Position numbers and translations under genes: made by a program. The notes beneath the pieces were generated by a model, which was not told the DNA's origin, did not search any database, and saw nothing but the letters and a program-made list of their open reading frames with translations. Below are positions 1-11,719 of a DNA stretch of 64,000 bases, piece after piece (the stretch's first letter is position 1; each line of letters begins with the position of its first letter). The stretch is from assembly GCA_014904985.1 (NCBI GenBank), contig MU129018.1:119363-183362 (forward strand), in the 5' to 3' direction. The DNA is from Hydnum rufescens UP504 (lineage: Eukaryota; Basidiomycota; Agaricomycetes; Cantharellales; Hydnaceae).

Positions 1-1423
1 TAGAATTGAAATGAGGACTACAACGACGCAGTACCTTACGTTGCAACGACTTGTAACGTCAAAAATCGGGCGACGGCCTTCAAAGATGAACTGCTCGTAT
101 ACTGTACTTATTGTGAAGCCTGCCAAAATGAACACAGGGAAATGGCCCGCCGAGAGAATCTGAAGAATTCCTCTTCACCGGGCTACCGCGTAATCTTTCC
201 ATAGGAAGCACTAAGGTAAGGTCTCGGCGCTCTATTAGCCGATTCTTGCAATGACGTGTATCTTGTGGAGGTGTTGGAATTGGGTGGCATTTAGTCTTGA
301 CACTTGTGGATCTTGCGGGAATTGTGCCTCATTCAATACATGAAACCCCATCACCATGTCCGTGGACCAAGCCGCTCACATTCTCACGGACTGTATCTGC
401 CTTGCTCCATGCGATAAGGTGTTCCTGGTGTTGATAAAGCTCAATGTCCGAGAATGTCGTTAGTATTAACAAAGTAGAGGCGACCGCATTTCTTGTCGCC
501 GTGGAACCATACAAATCAGATCTCTGCATCCCAATTGGAGAAAATTTTCAGTCCCCAAAAGCACAAGTGCGTGATAGAGATATCAGATAATACTACGTGT
601 GCTATCCTTCTCAAAAGCAAGGATGGAATCTCGTTTCTGACCAATCGTTTCAACAACCCTCCGGTGACCAACGTACTACAGGTTCCCAGATGGAAAGGAC
701 TCAACCTGTTGCTAACAGATCGAGCGCGGAAGGTCGACACGACAAGGGCACAAATATTCATTGTTCTCTTCATCGAAGTAGCAAATTGTGTGGTCCCGGA
801 GGCGAAAGACATTCGGGTGAAGGTACGATCATAAGGGAGGTCGATGAATTACGGGTCTCGGATTGAAATATTCCATATTGACCAACGACATCTATAGCTT
901 GTCGCATGGGGTGGAATGGATTTACAGTAGGAGATCGTGAGGTTCAATTGTGTTCCAATTGACTCACTGTGCTTTCCACCCTAGAAATTGAGCACACCTA
1001 TGAAGTCAAGGCATTTAACACAGGCACGTATAATCACCTATTTTCACGCCGAAATGATGGTCTCGCCGCTGGTGCGGGTCGCATGGCATGCTTGAGAATA
1101 CACTACAATTGAATTCCAAAGGCGAGCACCATGCCACAGCAGGCTCCCCAAAAGCAGGATCGCGTGTCACCACCAATAGCACGATTAACAAGTACCTACC
1201 GAGGCTCGTTCTTTGCTCTCAGTCTCTGTCAATACAGTAACCGAGAATCCACCAGCTTCTGAGCCTTGGAGGACGTCGGAACCTCCGAAGCACAATGAAT
1301 TTTGCTCACGCAACGCCTCGCATGGTGCATTTAAAGTCGTCTTGAAATAAACCAAATACTGACCATGAGGAGTGCCGCCTGCGCGACATCGTAAACGACC
1401 TGTGAAAATAGCAAGAAAAATAG
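1..1423. other. Left edge without an assignable gene
   Basis: I recognise no family member here before the conserved leader of the first F-box gene at about 1424. Two overlapping open frames at 493-834 (+) and 516-812 (-) are the only stretches of any length, and they cannot both be coding. The remainder shows stops in all frames and no similarity to the repeats elsewhere in the window that I could see. Confidence 0.5.
493..834 (+). CDS. Possible exon of an unknown protein
   Basis: An open frame of about 113 codons has no ATG at its beginning, so if real it is an internal or terminal exon. Its composition is protein-like: mixed hydrophobic and charged residues, no low complexity, and ending RVKVRS then stop. 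The opposite strand carries a 98-codon ATG-started frame over the same bases (812 down to 516), and I cannot decide between them. No domain is recognised, and neither flank carries an F-box or Hsp70-like piece. Confidence 0.2.
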   Translation: MSPWNHTNQISASQLEKIFSPQKHKCVIEISDNTTCAILLKSKDGISFLTNRFNNPPVTNVLQVPRWKGLNLLLTDRARKVDTTRAQIFIVLFIEVANCVVPEAKDIRVKVRS

Positions 1424-1453
1424 AATCCGAGACGTGCACAGCCATCCTCGATA
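1424..1453 (+). promoter_or_regulatory. Conserved 5' leader of F-box gene F1
   Basis: The bases just upstream of the start codon contain AATCCGAG, then GTGCACAGCCATC. The same block precedes the ATG of F2, F4, F6 and F7 on the other strand. It lies closer to the ATG than a core promoter would, so it is probably 5'-UTR. Confidence 0.45.
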
Positions 1454-3134
1454 ATGGGTCTCGGTGTGCTCACCCTTCCCCCGAAACTTCTCATTCAGAT
1501 CTTTGGACTTCTCGAGGGTCGTCAGACCGCCCGATGCATCGCAGTGAGTCGTCTCCCATTCTGGCTCTTCATCCCTGAATGTTGAGTGCCCCAAGGTATG
1601 CTCCTACTTCAAGCACGCCATAGAAAACTCGGTTATAGTGCAGTATTTCATCAAACTAGATAGGTTCGGCTATACCGATGGTCCCGGACGTGCCGATGCC
1701 GCTCGCCTAAATCAACTTGAGAGGTACATCAGGGCCTGGAACAACCTAGAATGGGTCGAATCTCGTGTAGAGGTACCAGTTCGGGGCTATAGATTCAAGA
1801 TACTCCGTGGTGGCATCTATGCGATCGCCAATAGCACAGAACTAGTGTGCATCCAGCTTCCGTCTCTCAGCGGAGGTACTCCGCTCCGGATGTGTGATGC
1901 TGGGATTTGAATTCCCTGTCCTTGAAATGGAGATCGATCTAAGCAATAATCTCATTGTTCTGCTCGGGCGAGTCTTTTGCGCTCATGTGGAGTCTTTATT
2001 TTGTTAAACCTGCCTCAAATCTGCAGGACGCGTGGGAGTTTGACCGATCCACCTCATATCGATCTCCATCTGCGGACGCTTTCCGACAATACACCTCATC
2101 CGAGTGCTAGAAACCCCATCCTTTTTTCGGTTTCCCCAACTCTTGCATACCACCACCTCGACGCTCTCCAAGTCATGGGGCCCTTCCTGGGAGTCGTGTG
2201 CTTCGACGTAATCCGAGCGTTAGAAATATGGGACTGGATGAATGGCCAGAAAATGATGGTGCGGACAGTCCCAGCCATCTCCCCCACCATCGTCAGAAAT
2301 TTACGATCTTGATGTCTCCAGAGGTTCGAGGATAGCTCTTTCTATTCTTACAAATTTTTAAGTGCCACATCATTCTTGATTTCGAGCCGAGGGAGCGCTG
2401 AAGTTTATGAGATCCCTGTGGAATCTCCTGGAACTCCCCCATCCACACCGCATCGTTCCGCATGCCAGATCTCAGACAGCACGCGTTCCGTCATATTCGG
2501 GTCCACAAGGTAAATGACTTGCCCAATACGGATAACAGGGATTCCCCTTTCCGCATGAAAGAGGACTGTCGTTATGTCGAGATTTGGATTGCCAGTGCCA
2601 GTAATCATAGCGTGTGCATCCCATTCCAAATTCCCGTATCTTCTCTTCGCTCTGACGTATATCCCAACCCATTCACGATACCGTGGGATGACTGGTCCAA
2701 GGGTGTCTATTTCCCGAGGGAAGATATACCTGTAACCCTGCGCGGGATGAGCGGAGGGCGAGTCATATACGTGACTGATTCGACCAAGTCGCATTGCACC
2801 GTGTCTCTCTTTGACCTCAATGGATCCAGAGGTGTTTGCCCTCGGTACGACAAGTGCAGCCTCATCGATAGATGATAAATCGTCGCATCTAATAAAATCG
2901 AATCGTCTCACCAGTGGTGAACAAAGAATGGAGCGTCCGGATCCGGTCCATGTTGCCTCTCGATCTATCAGTTCGGGGGAATACCGCCTCGAAAGATTCA
3001 TTTGTGATGATGAACACATCATTATTTGGGCTGTATGTTCCCACATTTATATCTGTGTTGCATTTCTCGATGCAGGGCTGCTTTTATTGACTCGTCTTTG
3101 TCGAATCAAGCTAGCGACTGATAGATACTTGTAG
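1454..3134 (+). pseudogene. F-box protein gene F1, frameshifted
   Basis: Exon 1 (1454-1543) encodes a canonical F-box: LPPKLLIQIFGLLEGRQTAR, ending at a GTGAGT donor. Exon 2 starts at 1596 (VCSYFKHAIENS) and runs through YTDGPGRADAARLNQLE and WVESRVEVPV. A frameshift near 1890 throws it into a stop at 1908. Later exons stay recognisable in other frames: TLSDNTPHPSARNP, then the WD-like EIWDWMNGQKMM (about 2224-2259), then IPWDDWSKGVYFPRED, then the C-terminal CDDEHIIIWA with a GTATGT donor at 3033 and a last exon ending at 3134. It is the only F-box copy in the window on the plus strand. F-box proteins recruit substrates to SCF ubiquitin ligases. Several single-base lesions make an intact product unlikely unless they are sequencing errors. 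Confidence 0.7.
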
Positions 3135-3234
3135 TATTTCTACATACAATCAGTCTCTATAACGACTGAGATACTTTCTAGTCGCTGACACTTTAACTCA
3201 AGTATCCTGTGTGGAGGATTTCGGAGACATCTGA

Positions 3235-3510
3235 GGGTCTTAACTTGATCATTTTAAGCTTCTGATGCGCCATGCGAGGGAGCCTCTCTCTCACGGACCG
3301 AGGAAGATGGCGGTAAGTGAAGAACAGCTCAGGGCCTGAGGGAATACCTGCTGAAACCTCAGGCATCTCGTCACGGGGACTTTGGATCTTGGGATTTTCC
3401 CTGAGAGGATTCGAATCCAGCGGATTTGTCGATCCCGAAGAGTTTTCCAGTGATTTGAATGCAGCAAAGGATCTCCAGAAATTCTCGGGTTTGTAGATGT
3501 GTGTACTCTA
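3235..3510 (-). repeat. Convergent 3' module, copy 1
   Basis: Read on the minus strand, this block has the open stretches YKPENFWRSFAAFKS and, towards 3290, TYRHLPRSVRERL followed by HQKLKMIK. The same block recurs on the plus strand at 4290-4560, 9700-9965 and 38930-39190, in each case beyond the 3' end of an F-box gene and pointing towards it. Some copies carry stops. It is either the last part of a small gene or a conserved 3' flank. I assign no function. Confidence 0.4.
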
Positions 3511-3823
3511 TCAGGCATACGATTGCGATCCATGATGGGTTCACTAGAGACTCAATAATCATGAAATTAGTATCTCTTGTCCAAGAATTTTCACGAACAC
3601 GTAGACCGATGTCTTGTGAATTGGTACCCAAAGATTCAGACCGTGTGTGGAAGTGTCACCTGTGATGCTCGCAGTTAATGTGTCCGCTCTTCTGCCTTTT
3701 ATTCAATTTTGTGACGAGAAATGTCAATTTCGGCATGATCGCCCAGCGACTCTTTCAGAATCATCAGCATCCATCATATTCATGTTATATGTACAAGAGC
3801 AGGGAAAACGGGGGAGGACTCAC

Positions 3824-3913
3824 CGCGCCACATCTGGCGATCTGATGTCCTTCGAACACGCCGAAAATATGAGGAAGAATCTGAGAAGGAACAAGACTGA
3901 GATTAGCACTCAT
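3824..3913 (-). pseudogene. Solitary F-box exon 1 (relic F0)
   Basis: A 30-codon frame from an ATG (3913-3911) encodes an F-box, LVPSQILPHIFGVFEGHQIA then RCGA, and stops at a GTGAGT donor exactly as exon 1 of the neighbouring genes does. No exon 2 follows downstream on the minus strand (3300-3820), where unrelated sequence begins within about 40 bases of the donor. It is therefore an orphaned first exon left by a deletion or rearrangement between F1 and F2. Confidence 0.65.
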
Positions 3914-4289
3914 GGGTGTGCTCCGAACAAATACACATATCTGGTCCACGAGTGCCTCGTATTCGTGACGAAAGGCGTCAACAGCCGAGGCTTTTGTCCC
4001 TTTGTCTTCCATGGCGTCTTGCCATTCCTGCCAGCTGGAACTGTTAGGGGAAATAATTTTGTTGTTTTTTCCCTCCTAGCCGGCCAGCTAATGATACTGC
4101 GGTTTTTTGCTGGTGCTAAGTCGTAAATCCCGCCCATCCCGATCATTCCACATTGGGCTGGCCCGGGTTCTCATGCGTCAAAGTGGCTGTGCCTAGGGGT
4201 CACGGCCGTGGCCTCAGTCGAGCGCCGACTTGATACACAAGACACATATACTACGACATGAGGGGAATAGAATACCAATCAGACGCTGC

Positions 4290-4560
4290 ATACGACAGTA
4301 TCTACAAAGCCGAGGATTGCTAGGGATACTTTCCTACATTCAAATCACAGGTAAACTCTTTGGGATCGATGCACAAGTTGCATTCGAATCCCTGAAGGAC
4401 AACCCCAAGACACAGGGTCTCCTGACAAGACGGTTGATATTTTAGTAGGAATTGCCCCCACAGGCTGTGATCTCCTCACTTACCCCCATCTTTCTCAGTC
4501 GGTGCGAGAGTAGCCCCCCTTGTATGAAGCACGTCAGAAGCTTAAGATGATCAACCTATC
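4290..4560 (+). repeat. Convergent 3' module, copy 2
   Basis: Counterpart of the 3235-3510 block in the opposite orientation, so the two copies form an inverted pair around 3.5-4.3 kb. It includes the open stretch LFGIDAQVAFESLKDNPKTQ and ends in the shared string AAGCTTAAGATGATCA. Premature stops interrupt the frame seen in copy 1. Confidence 0.4.
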
Positions 4561-6338
4561 ACTCTTGTACTCTGGAGCCCTGCCCGCCGGCTGAGGCTTG
4601 AACTATGAGATGAATCAATAAAAGCAGCTCCCTCCCGAGGTAGGAACGCAGATATAAATATGAAAACATACAGCCCAAATTATGATGTGCTCCTCATCGC
4701 AGAAGATGCAGTTAACGAGGTATCCCCCTCCCAAACTGAGAAATCGAGCTGCGACGGGGATAGGGCCCGGACGTTCCATCCGTAGCTCACCAAGTGTGAA
4801 GATGTCCGATTCTAGGACGTGCAGTATTAGATCATCGTCTATGGACAAATCCGGGGTTGCCAGATCGGGCACACCGGCTCTGGATCGATTGAGGTCGGAG
4901 AGGGACACGATACAATCCGAATCGGATAAGGAAATCACGCGTATGAGGCGGCCCCCGCTCATCTCGCACGGGAGTCCAGGTCCATTTTCCTTGAGGGAGT
5001 AGACATCTTTGGACCAGGCATCCCACGGTATCATCAATGGATTTGGATGCACGGCAGGGTAACAAAAAGAGGATAGAGGAACTTGGAATTGGAGGTCCAA
5101 GCTGCGCACTATGGACATAGAGTTCAGACACGCTCCAAGAAATTTGGATATAGCGACTGTCCTCAGCCACGCGAAAGGGGGGAGGTGGGAGGGAGAAGGG
5201 ACTTGTGAAGCGGTTATCCATATCATGCAAGGCACGTGAGGTCACATGGACTTCATGTGTCAGAGTAAGTCCAGGATTCAGATGCGGCATACAAAACGAG
5301 GCAATATGGGTAGGGTGGAGCTCCAGGTGATTCCACAGGGACCTCATAAACTTCAAGTCTTTCATCGAATGGAACCAGGAATGAGGTGGTGCTTAAAAAT
5401 TCGAAAGAACGGAAAGCGCCCCAGAGGCCGTCCACTATCGTGCTCCCTAGCATCTGGAGACTCGAGATCATAAAATATCGGCAAAGATTTGGCAGTAGAG
5501 GAGATGGCTGGGGGTTGTCCGCACCGTTATTTTCTGGCAAGTTGTCCAGTTCCATATTTCCAATTTTCCCGTAGATTCAAACGACAGAATTCCTAGCAAA
5601 GGACCCAAGACTCGGACGATGTACTCGCTGTCCTGTGTGATTGTGAAAGCCGGAAAAAGGACGGGACTTGTAGCGCTTGGATGAGGAGCATTGTCGGAAA
5701 GCGTCCGTAGATGGAGAGGATATAAGGTTGACCGGTCGGGCTCCCAGGCGTCCTATAAATTCGAGACAAGTTGTAACAGAAGAATAGTACAATATGAACA
5801 CAAGAGACTCGCCTGAAAAGAGCCACAAGAAGATTATTACTTGGATGGATCTCGACTTGGTCGACGGGGAATTCAAATTTCAGTGTCCACGTCCGGAGAG
5901 GAACACCACGGCTGAGAGATGGAAGCTGGATGCATATCACTTCTGTGCTATTCGGGAATGCATAGATGCCATCACGGAGTGCATCCAAACCATAGTGCCA
6001 GATTGGCATATCTATGCGGGATTCGATCCAGTCTAGTTTGTTCCAGGCGTCGATGTGCCTTTCAAGTTCATGTAGGTGCACAGCATCAGCACGTCTGGGA
6101 CCATCGGTATAGCCGAACATATCGAGTTTGATGAAATACTGTAGTGTAGTCGAGTTTTCAATGACGTGCTTAAAGTGGGAACATACCTTGATGGCATTCA
6201 AGATTCAGAGATAACGGGGAATAAAGACTGGTGATGACACACAATAGTACATCTGGCGATCTGACGCCCGTCGAGAAGCGCAAAAATGTGAATGAGAAGT
6301 TCAAGAGGAAGAGCGAGCACATTGACGTTAGGACTCAT
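4559..6338 (-). pseudogene. F-box protein gene F2, near full length
   Basis: Exon 1 (ATG at 6338) encodes NVLALPLELLIHIFALLDGR QIARC, a clear F-box. Exon 2 (from about 6187) gives VCSHFKHVIENS and then the conserved YTDGP and ESRIDMP stretches. A phase-0 intron leads to exon 3 (DAWEPDRSTLYPLHLRTLSD) and the WD-like EIWNWTTCQKIT. The next exon contains FEFLSTTSFLVPFDERLEVY. Two single-base lesions follow. One is an extra T near 5308, in what other copies read as APPTH. The other is near 5100, before FQVPLSSFCYP. The C-terminal exon keeps IPWDAWSKDVY, SLSDLNRSRA and CDEEHIIIWA. Apart from those indels all exons and splice sites line up with its paralogues, so it is among the best-preserved copies here. 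Confidence 0.7.
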
Positions 6339-6379
6339 TGGCGTGCTGTGATGATGGCTGTGCCCGGCTCGGATTCTAA
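6339..6379 (-). promoter_or_regulatory. Conserved 5' leader of F2
   Basis: On the minus strand this reads AATCCGAGCCGGGCACAGCC, then ATCATCAC, just before the ATG. It matches the leaders of F1, F4, F6 and F7. Beyond it (6380-6640) the sequence is not shared. Confidence 0.4.
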
Positions 6380-6639
6380 GCTATTTTTCTTGTGTGATTT
6401 CGCGCATTAGCAAGTCTGTTTTGTTCGTTTGCTGTCTATACTACTGATTGTCCTACTAGCTAGCATGAGTGTGTGAGAGACTGTGCCAGTAGGGTAGTTG
6501 CTCCGTCACTCTCGGTGCGTAAGGCACCAGAGCTGGCTGTGCAGGTGGGAGCACTCGGTGCTCACAACTAAAGCTGGTGATGTATAAAGGTTGGGTGAGT
6601 GGAAAGAGATCCTGAGGCATCTCCTGGATGGTGCAGAAC

Positions 6640-6900
6640 TTCACCGTCGTCAAAGTGCTCGTCGCTCCCTCCTACCGTTTTTACGTTGATGGAATGAATA
6701 GACGATTGACGTGTATGTTCAAATAGATTTGTCGCTGGCTTTAAAATGTATGGCAGATGTGATTGTCATTCTCGTGTCTGCTAAAACGCTAGAGCACCGA
6801 GGTCCTTTTTAATCCGTGCGTAGAGATTCGATGTGTGCTCGTTTACAAGAGGATGAAATATGGATCCACCCCCTGTCATCCTCGCAGCTATCGTGCACTT
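6640..6900 (+). pseudogene. Hsp70-like 3'-end relic (Hr0a)
   Basis: The block contains a decayed equivalent of the exon ending FYVGG, followed by the signature of the last Hsp70-like exon: TAGAGATTCGATGTGTGCTC, then a frame giving a leucine/tyrosine-rich run and a downstream TGTCATCCTCGCAG. The same last-exon signature ends genes H1-H5. No 5' exon is present. It lies upstream of F2 in divergent orientation. Confidence 0.45.
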
Positions 6901-7159
6901 CCTGTTTAATATACCCGTTGGTGTTGATCATAGTTCTTGGATGTTAAGGCATGGCAAATTTAAATCTGCAAGTATGTACGAACTCGAGGATTCCTGCAGA
7001 TCCTTCGCTACAGTGAGATGGGCAATCCGTAGATTATTTTCCCTCTCTCATTTGGGAATCTGCATGTTGGTAGGCACGAATATTGCTCCAGGGTTGTAAC
7101 GATTGATGCATATCTTTGACATCGATTGGGATTATTATCGTCGCGTGTCTCTATTTGCT

Positions 7160-7470
7160 TCATGCTTTTAATTGGCGCATAGATACTCGATGTCTACTCC
7201 ATTATGTAAAGGGGGGATGAAATTCGGAAGCGTCACCTGTCATCCTCGCAGCTAGCGTACCTATCCTCGCTAACGCACCCTGTCCATCGTAATTTTTGGG
7301 TGGCAGATAAGGTAGAACCGTTATCCGCCATGCCCTGCAAATATATATGTACATACGAAGCCGAGAATTCTCGTATATGCTTTTCTGCAGTCAAATTGCA
7401 TAGGTTTGGGGGTGGACGAACCCTAGATTCCGCTCCCCGACGAAAAACCATCGACCCAAGGCCCTCAGGC
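7160..7470 (+). pseudogene. Second Hsp70-like 3'-end relic (Hr0b)
   Basis: A second copy of the last-exon signature (ATAGATACTCGATGTCTACT, then GGAAGCGTCACCTGTCATCC) lies about 370 bases after the first. It is followed by the shared 3' flank with a GTACATACGAAGCCGAGAATTC-like segment. The doubling of this end piece suggests a local tandem duplication. It is convergent with F3. Confidence 0.4.
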
Positions 7471-7482
7471 TGATGAGACAGT

Positions 7483-7700
7483 TAGTGTACCAACTAGCAT
7501 CCCTGCCGTGGACTATTTGACTCGTCTTGCTGGATCACTGTGCCCGCTACAACATGGTTAATATGACCAACTTATTACCATAGTCCACATCCTCATCTTC
7601 ATCCCCATCTTCGTCCCCACCCCCACCTGGGCCCGGCACCACAGAATGGTGAGGCTTGAGTTTAAAGAGATTAGTATAGCGGTTCAGTAACGAGGAACGG
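7483..7700. other. Intergenic spacer, pyrimidine-rich
   Basis: No gene is seen. Near 7580-7630 there is a run of CATC/CCCC-type simple sequence. The right part matches the spacer that separates Hsp70-like relics from F-box 3' ends at 22.2 and 41.9 kb. Confidence 0.4.
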
Positions 7701-9385
7701 ACATAGAACATACTGTCCAAAATACCATGTGCTCATCGTCGTAAATGACGCGTGGGGGATAGAAGAAACCGTCCAAACTGAAAGATCGAGTGACGAGAGG
7801 AACAGGAGGGGGGCGTTGCATCCGCATCTCATCATCCAGTACATCTGATTTTATTACATGGAATGGTGTGTAGTCTGCCCGTGGATTTGTATTCGTAGTG
7901 TCGAGCTGCTAGCTCTAGACCGATTGAGGTCGAAGAGGGAGACATGGCAGCGCAAACCGAATTCGAGTGAAGGTGTGAGGCGTATGAGTCGCTCGCCGCT
8001 TATCCCGTAATCAATTGTAAGACCATTCTGGAAATAGACGCCCCTCGACCACAATTCCCAGGGTATTTCCAAAGCATCTCCACACACAGGAGGGCGACGA
8101 AGAGAAGATACGGGAACATGGAAAGTGACTCCCAACCCCTTCACGAAGTGGGGACCTCCACGCACAGTCCAGTGGATGGTAAGATAACAAGTGTTCTCAG
8201 CCAACCGGAAGGAAGGAGAAGGGAATGACGAACGTTCCCAGAGATTTCCGCGATCGATATGGTGCGACAGATGTGAATCCTTAGTCCGCCAAATAGTTGA
8301 ACAATACTTGTCAAGATTCGGGCGCGGCATGCAAAATGACGCGGTATGAACAGGTGGGACCCCAAAGTTTCCACACGGATCTCATAGACTTCAAGGACCC
8401 CTTGGTGTATAACCACAAGGGATGTGGCACTTAAAAATTCGAAAGGACAATAGCTGCCGATGAGGGAATCAAGATCGCGCATGTCCTCCACCACCTGAAG
8501 GTATGGGACAGTCAAGAACGCTAAATATCCAACGGCAATGAGGAAACCGCTGGTACATACCGTCAATTTTTCACCGATCGTCCAGTCCCATATTTCTACT
8601 CTTAACTCACGGCGGAAACACAACGTGACTCCAAGCAAACGACCCATGACTCGGATCATGGGGCACCCCCGATCTATACGAACTGAAAAAAGGATAGGAC
8701 TTATAGCTCTTGGATGAGGGCTATTATCGGAAAGTGTGCGGAGATGGAGAGTGACGGTCTTAACGGCTGGAGGATCCGGGTGGTCAACGGCCCTACAAGT
8801 TGAAAGCAGGTTTAGTAGATGAATAATCCCTGATCAGGAAAGGTACTTGCATGGATACCACCACAAGAAGATTACTGCTTGGATCGATTTCGATTTCATG
8901 GATTGGGAATGAAAATTTTTTCAGCGTCCATTCCCGGAATGGAATGCCTCGCATGAGATGTGGAAGTTGGATGCAGTACACCCTCCTATAATCAAACATT
9001 GCAAAGACTCCTTCACAAATTATACCGAAGTCACTGCTCGGGAGCGGTGCATCTACGCGAGATTCCACCCAGTCCAGATGGTTCCAGGCATCGATGCGCC
9101 TTTCAAGTCGATTTAGACGCGTGATGGCGGATGCAGGTGCGTCAACAGACTCTGAAGCATCAGTATACCCGAATATGGCCAGTTTGATGAGGTATTGCAG
9201 TCCGCTCGAGCCTTCGACGATGCGCTTAAAGTAGGAGCATACCTTAAAGGTATTCAAAATGCAAGGGTCAAGGGCAGGGAAAACGGGCGAGGACTCACTG
9301 CGCCGCACCTGGCGATCTGATGACCTTCGAGCAAGCCAAAAATCTGAGTAAGGATCTCGAGAGGAACCAGAGTGAGATTACTCAT
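7700..9385 (-). pseudogene. F-box protein gene F3 (reference copy of the family)
   Basis: Exon 1 (9385-9299, 29 codons) is TLVPLEILTQIFGLLEGHQI then ARCGA, a typical F-box, ending at GTGAGT. Exon 2 (9242-8847) begins VCSYFKRIVEGSSGLQYLIK, includes LERRIDAWNHLDWVESRVDA and YCIQLPHLMRGIPF, and ends at a GTACCT donor. The next exon has TLHLRTLSDNSPHPRAI and, after MIRVMGRLLGVTLCF, the WD-like EIWDWTIGEKLTV. A GTATGT...CAG intron (about 8560-8490) precedes FEFLSATSLVVIHQGVLEVY. The last big exon has DALEIPWELWSRGVYF, CHVSLFDLNRSRASS and DDEHMVFW. I see two apparent lesions: a one-base phase clash at the acceptor near 8792, and a frameshift near 7890. Otherwise the gene is complete, about 480-500 codons. 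The product would be an SCF adaptor with an unclassified C-terminal beta-rich region. Confidence 0.72.
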
Positions 9386-9700
9386 GGGTGTTGTCTGAAC
9401 AAATAAATAGTTTTGAGCCATGAGGCTGATTATATAGGAAGGAACGGAGACAGCCGAAGCTTCTCTATGATCTTGCTATTCCTGCCAGCTGGAAGTGTTG
9501 GTGACATTATTTTTTTTTTGTTTTCCTTCCTCTGCCTTCCGCACCAGTGGAGGCCCAGCAAAGTAGCAGACTGATTAAATAACGAGCTCATAGGGTGCAC
9601 TTTGGAGCTGTGGGCGGCCTCTTTGACGGCGAGAAACTATTTGATTACATAAGGCGCATGGAGGAGGGAGTGGAATACCAGTAGGACTCGGGGTGCGCAC
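9385..9700. other. Spacer upstream of F3
   Basis: This holds the F3 5' region with a T-rich run (about 9510-9520) and a CTTCCAGCTGGCAGGAAT-type string (minus strand) shared with the sequence upstream of the solitary exon at 3.9 kb. No coding sequence is recognised. Confidence 0.35.
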
Positions 9701-9965
9701 CACAGTACACGTATCTATACAAACCCAATGATTTCTAGAGATACTTTCCTGCATTCGAAATCACAGGGAAATTTTTCGGGATTGACGAACATATAAGGCT
9801 CGAATCCCTGAGAAACAACCCCAAGACTCAGGGAGCCTCCAGACGATATGGTAGATATTTCAGTGGATTTTCCACCACAGGTTGTGGTCTTCACTGGCAG
9901 CCATCTTCCTCGGTCTGTGTGAGAGCAGCCCCCCTCATTGTGGAGCATGTCAGAAGCTCAAAATG
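9700..9965 (+). repeat. Convergent 3' module, copy 3
   Basis: Matches the blocks at 3235-3510 and 4290-4560. One frame stays open across most of it and shows FGIDEHIRLESLRNNPKTQG. It sits between F3 (divergent side) and the 3' end of F4, pointing at F4. Confidence 0.4.
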
Positions 9966-9971
9966 ATTAAT

Positions 9972-11680
9972 CTATGATTCTTGTCTGGAGCCAGAACCAC
10001 CACATCCAGTTGCTTGAATCACGAGACAAATTAATGACATCAGCTTGGCACCGAGGAAGGAAAACAGATATAGATATGAGGACGTACCACCCAAATGAGG
10101 ATGTGCTCCTCATCGCTCCGGACCCACTGGAGGATGCATCCACCAAGCTGAGAGACCGAGAGGCGATGTGGACAGGATCCAGACATTCCATCCTTAGCTC
10201 ATCAAATGGGAAGATATCCGATTTTATGACGTGGAGTAATAGATTATCCTCTATGGACAAACCGGGGCTTTTCCTTCTGAGAGCACTGGCTCTGGATCAA
10301 TTGAGGTCGGAGAGGGATACGGTGCAACGCGAATGGGAGGGATTAATCACGCGCAGGAGGCGCCCTCTGCTGGTCTCCCACGGGTCTCCCACTTCACTTT
10401 CCTTCAAGAAATGGACATCTTTGGACCAGGCATGCCAGGGTATCGCCAACGGGTTCGGATACATGGTCGAATGACAAAAAGAAGATAAGGGGACTTGGAA
10501 TGGGATGGCGCAGTGTGCACCGTCCAAAAACAAATAGACATAACGAGTGGCCTCTGTCATGCGAAAAGGGGGAGATGAGAGGGAGAAGGGACTCGCGAAG
10601 TGGTTATCGCAAGGGGCGGGAAACCACACGGGTCGTATGTCTCACATTCAGGTGCGGCATGCAAAACGCGGCAGTATGGGTGGGTGGGGCTCCAGGAGAT
10701 ACCACAGGAATCTGATAAATTTGAATGCTTTCGTCGACTGGAACCAAGAATGATGTTGTGCTTAAAAATTCGGAAGAATAGCAAGCACCCCTAGCATCTG
10801 GAGACTCGAGATCACAAAAGAACGGTAAATATCTGAGAATAGTAGAAGAGATAGCCAGGCTGTCCCCACCGTCATTTTCTGGCAAGTTGTCCAGTTCCAT
10901 ATTTCTACTTTTCCTGAAGATTCGAGCGACGAAATTCCTAGCAAAGGACCCATGACTCGAACAATGTACTTGGTGTCCCATGTGATGGCAGAAGTCGGAA
11001 AAAGGATAGGGGTTGTAGCGCGGGGATGAGGTGTATTGTCGGAAAGCGTCGCAGATGGAGAGCGACATGATGTGGGTCAGTGAGGCTCCCAGGCGCCCTA
11101 TAAATTCGAGACAGGTTGTAACAGAAGAACAATATGATCCGAACATGAGATACTCTCCTGGATAGAACCACAAGAAGGTTATTGCTCGGATCGATCTCAA
11201 CTTGGTTGACGGAAAATTCGAATCGCAGTTTCCACGTCCGGAGCGGAACACCTCGGCTGAGGGATGGAAGTTGGATGCACATCACTTCTGTAGTGTTCGA
11301 GGCCACATAGAGGCCATCACGGAGTGCCTCTGAATCATAACGCCAAATTGGTACATCTATGTGCGACTCCTTCTGTTATAGATTCGACCCAGTCTAGTTT
11401 TGTTCCAGGCGTGGATGTGCCTTTCAAGTTCATTTAAATGCACAACATCGGCACACCCGAGACCATCGGTGTAGCCGAACATATCTAGTATATCGCAGTG
11501 TGGTCGAGTTTTCAATGGCGTGCTTAAGTATCAACATACCTAGATTCAGAGATGACTCGGGAGCGAAGACTGGTGATGACACACTGTAATATATCTGACG
11601 ATCTGATGTCCCTCGAGAAGGGCGAAAATATGAATGAGAAGTTCAAGAGGAAGGGTGAGCAGATTCAGGTCAGCACTCAT
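9972..11680 (-). pseudogene. F-box protein gene F4, frameshifted
   Basis: Exon 1 (ATG at 11680) encodes LLTLPLELLIHIFALLEGHQ and ends at a GTGTGT donor. The exon-2 region is damaged: its start near 11.5 kb lacks the usual ATG-to-VCSYF continuity, but SLSRGVPLRTWKLRFEF survives near 11.25 kb. Exon 3 reads TLSDNTPHPRATTPILFPTS after a one-base deletion near 11050, then EIWNWTTCQKM. The next exon has SSEFLSTTSFLVPVDESIQI. The C-terminal part carries IPWHAWSKDVHFLKESE, RCTVSLSDLNQS-type sequence and LRMECLDPVHIASRSLSL. It is head to head with the Hsp70-like relic at 11.94 kb. Confidence 0.62.
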
Positions 11681-11719
11681 TGCCGTTGTGGTGAAGATGG
11701 CTGTGCGGCTCGGATTCTT
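11681..11719 (-). promoter_or_regulatory. Conserved 5' leader of F4
   Basis: On the minus strand AATCCGAGCCGCACAGCCAT, then CTTCACCACAACGGCA, runs into the ATG. It is the same leader as in F1, F2, F6 and F7, slightly shortened. Confidence 0.4.

Noticed and set aside
516..812. 98-codon ATG-started ORF on the minus strand
   Set aside because: It overlaps an equally long plus-strand frame and has no homologue in the window. There is not enough evidence to call it a gene.
3405..3420. GATTCGAATCC resembling a tRNA T-arm
   Set aside because: No acceptor stem, D-arm or anticodon arm fits around it. The string belongs to the repeated 3' module, as do similar ones at 4380 and 9800.
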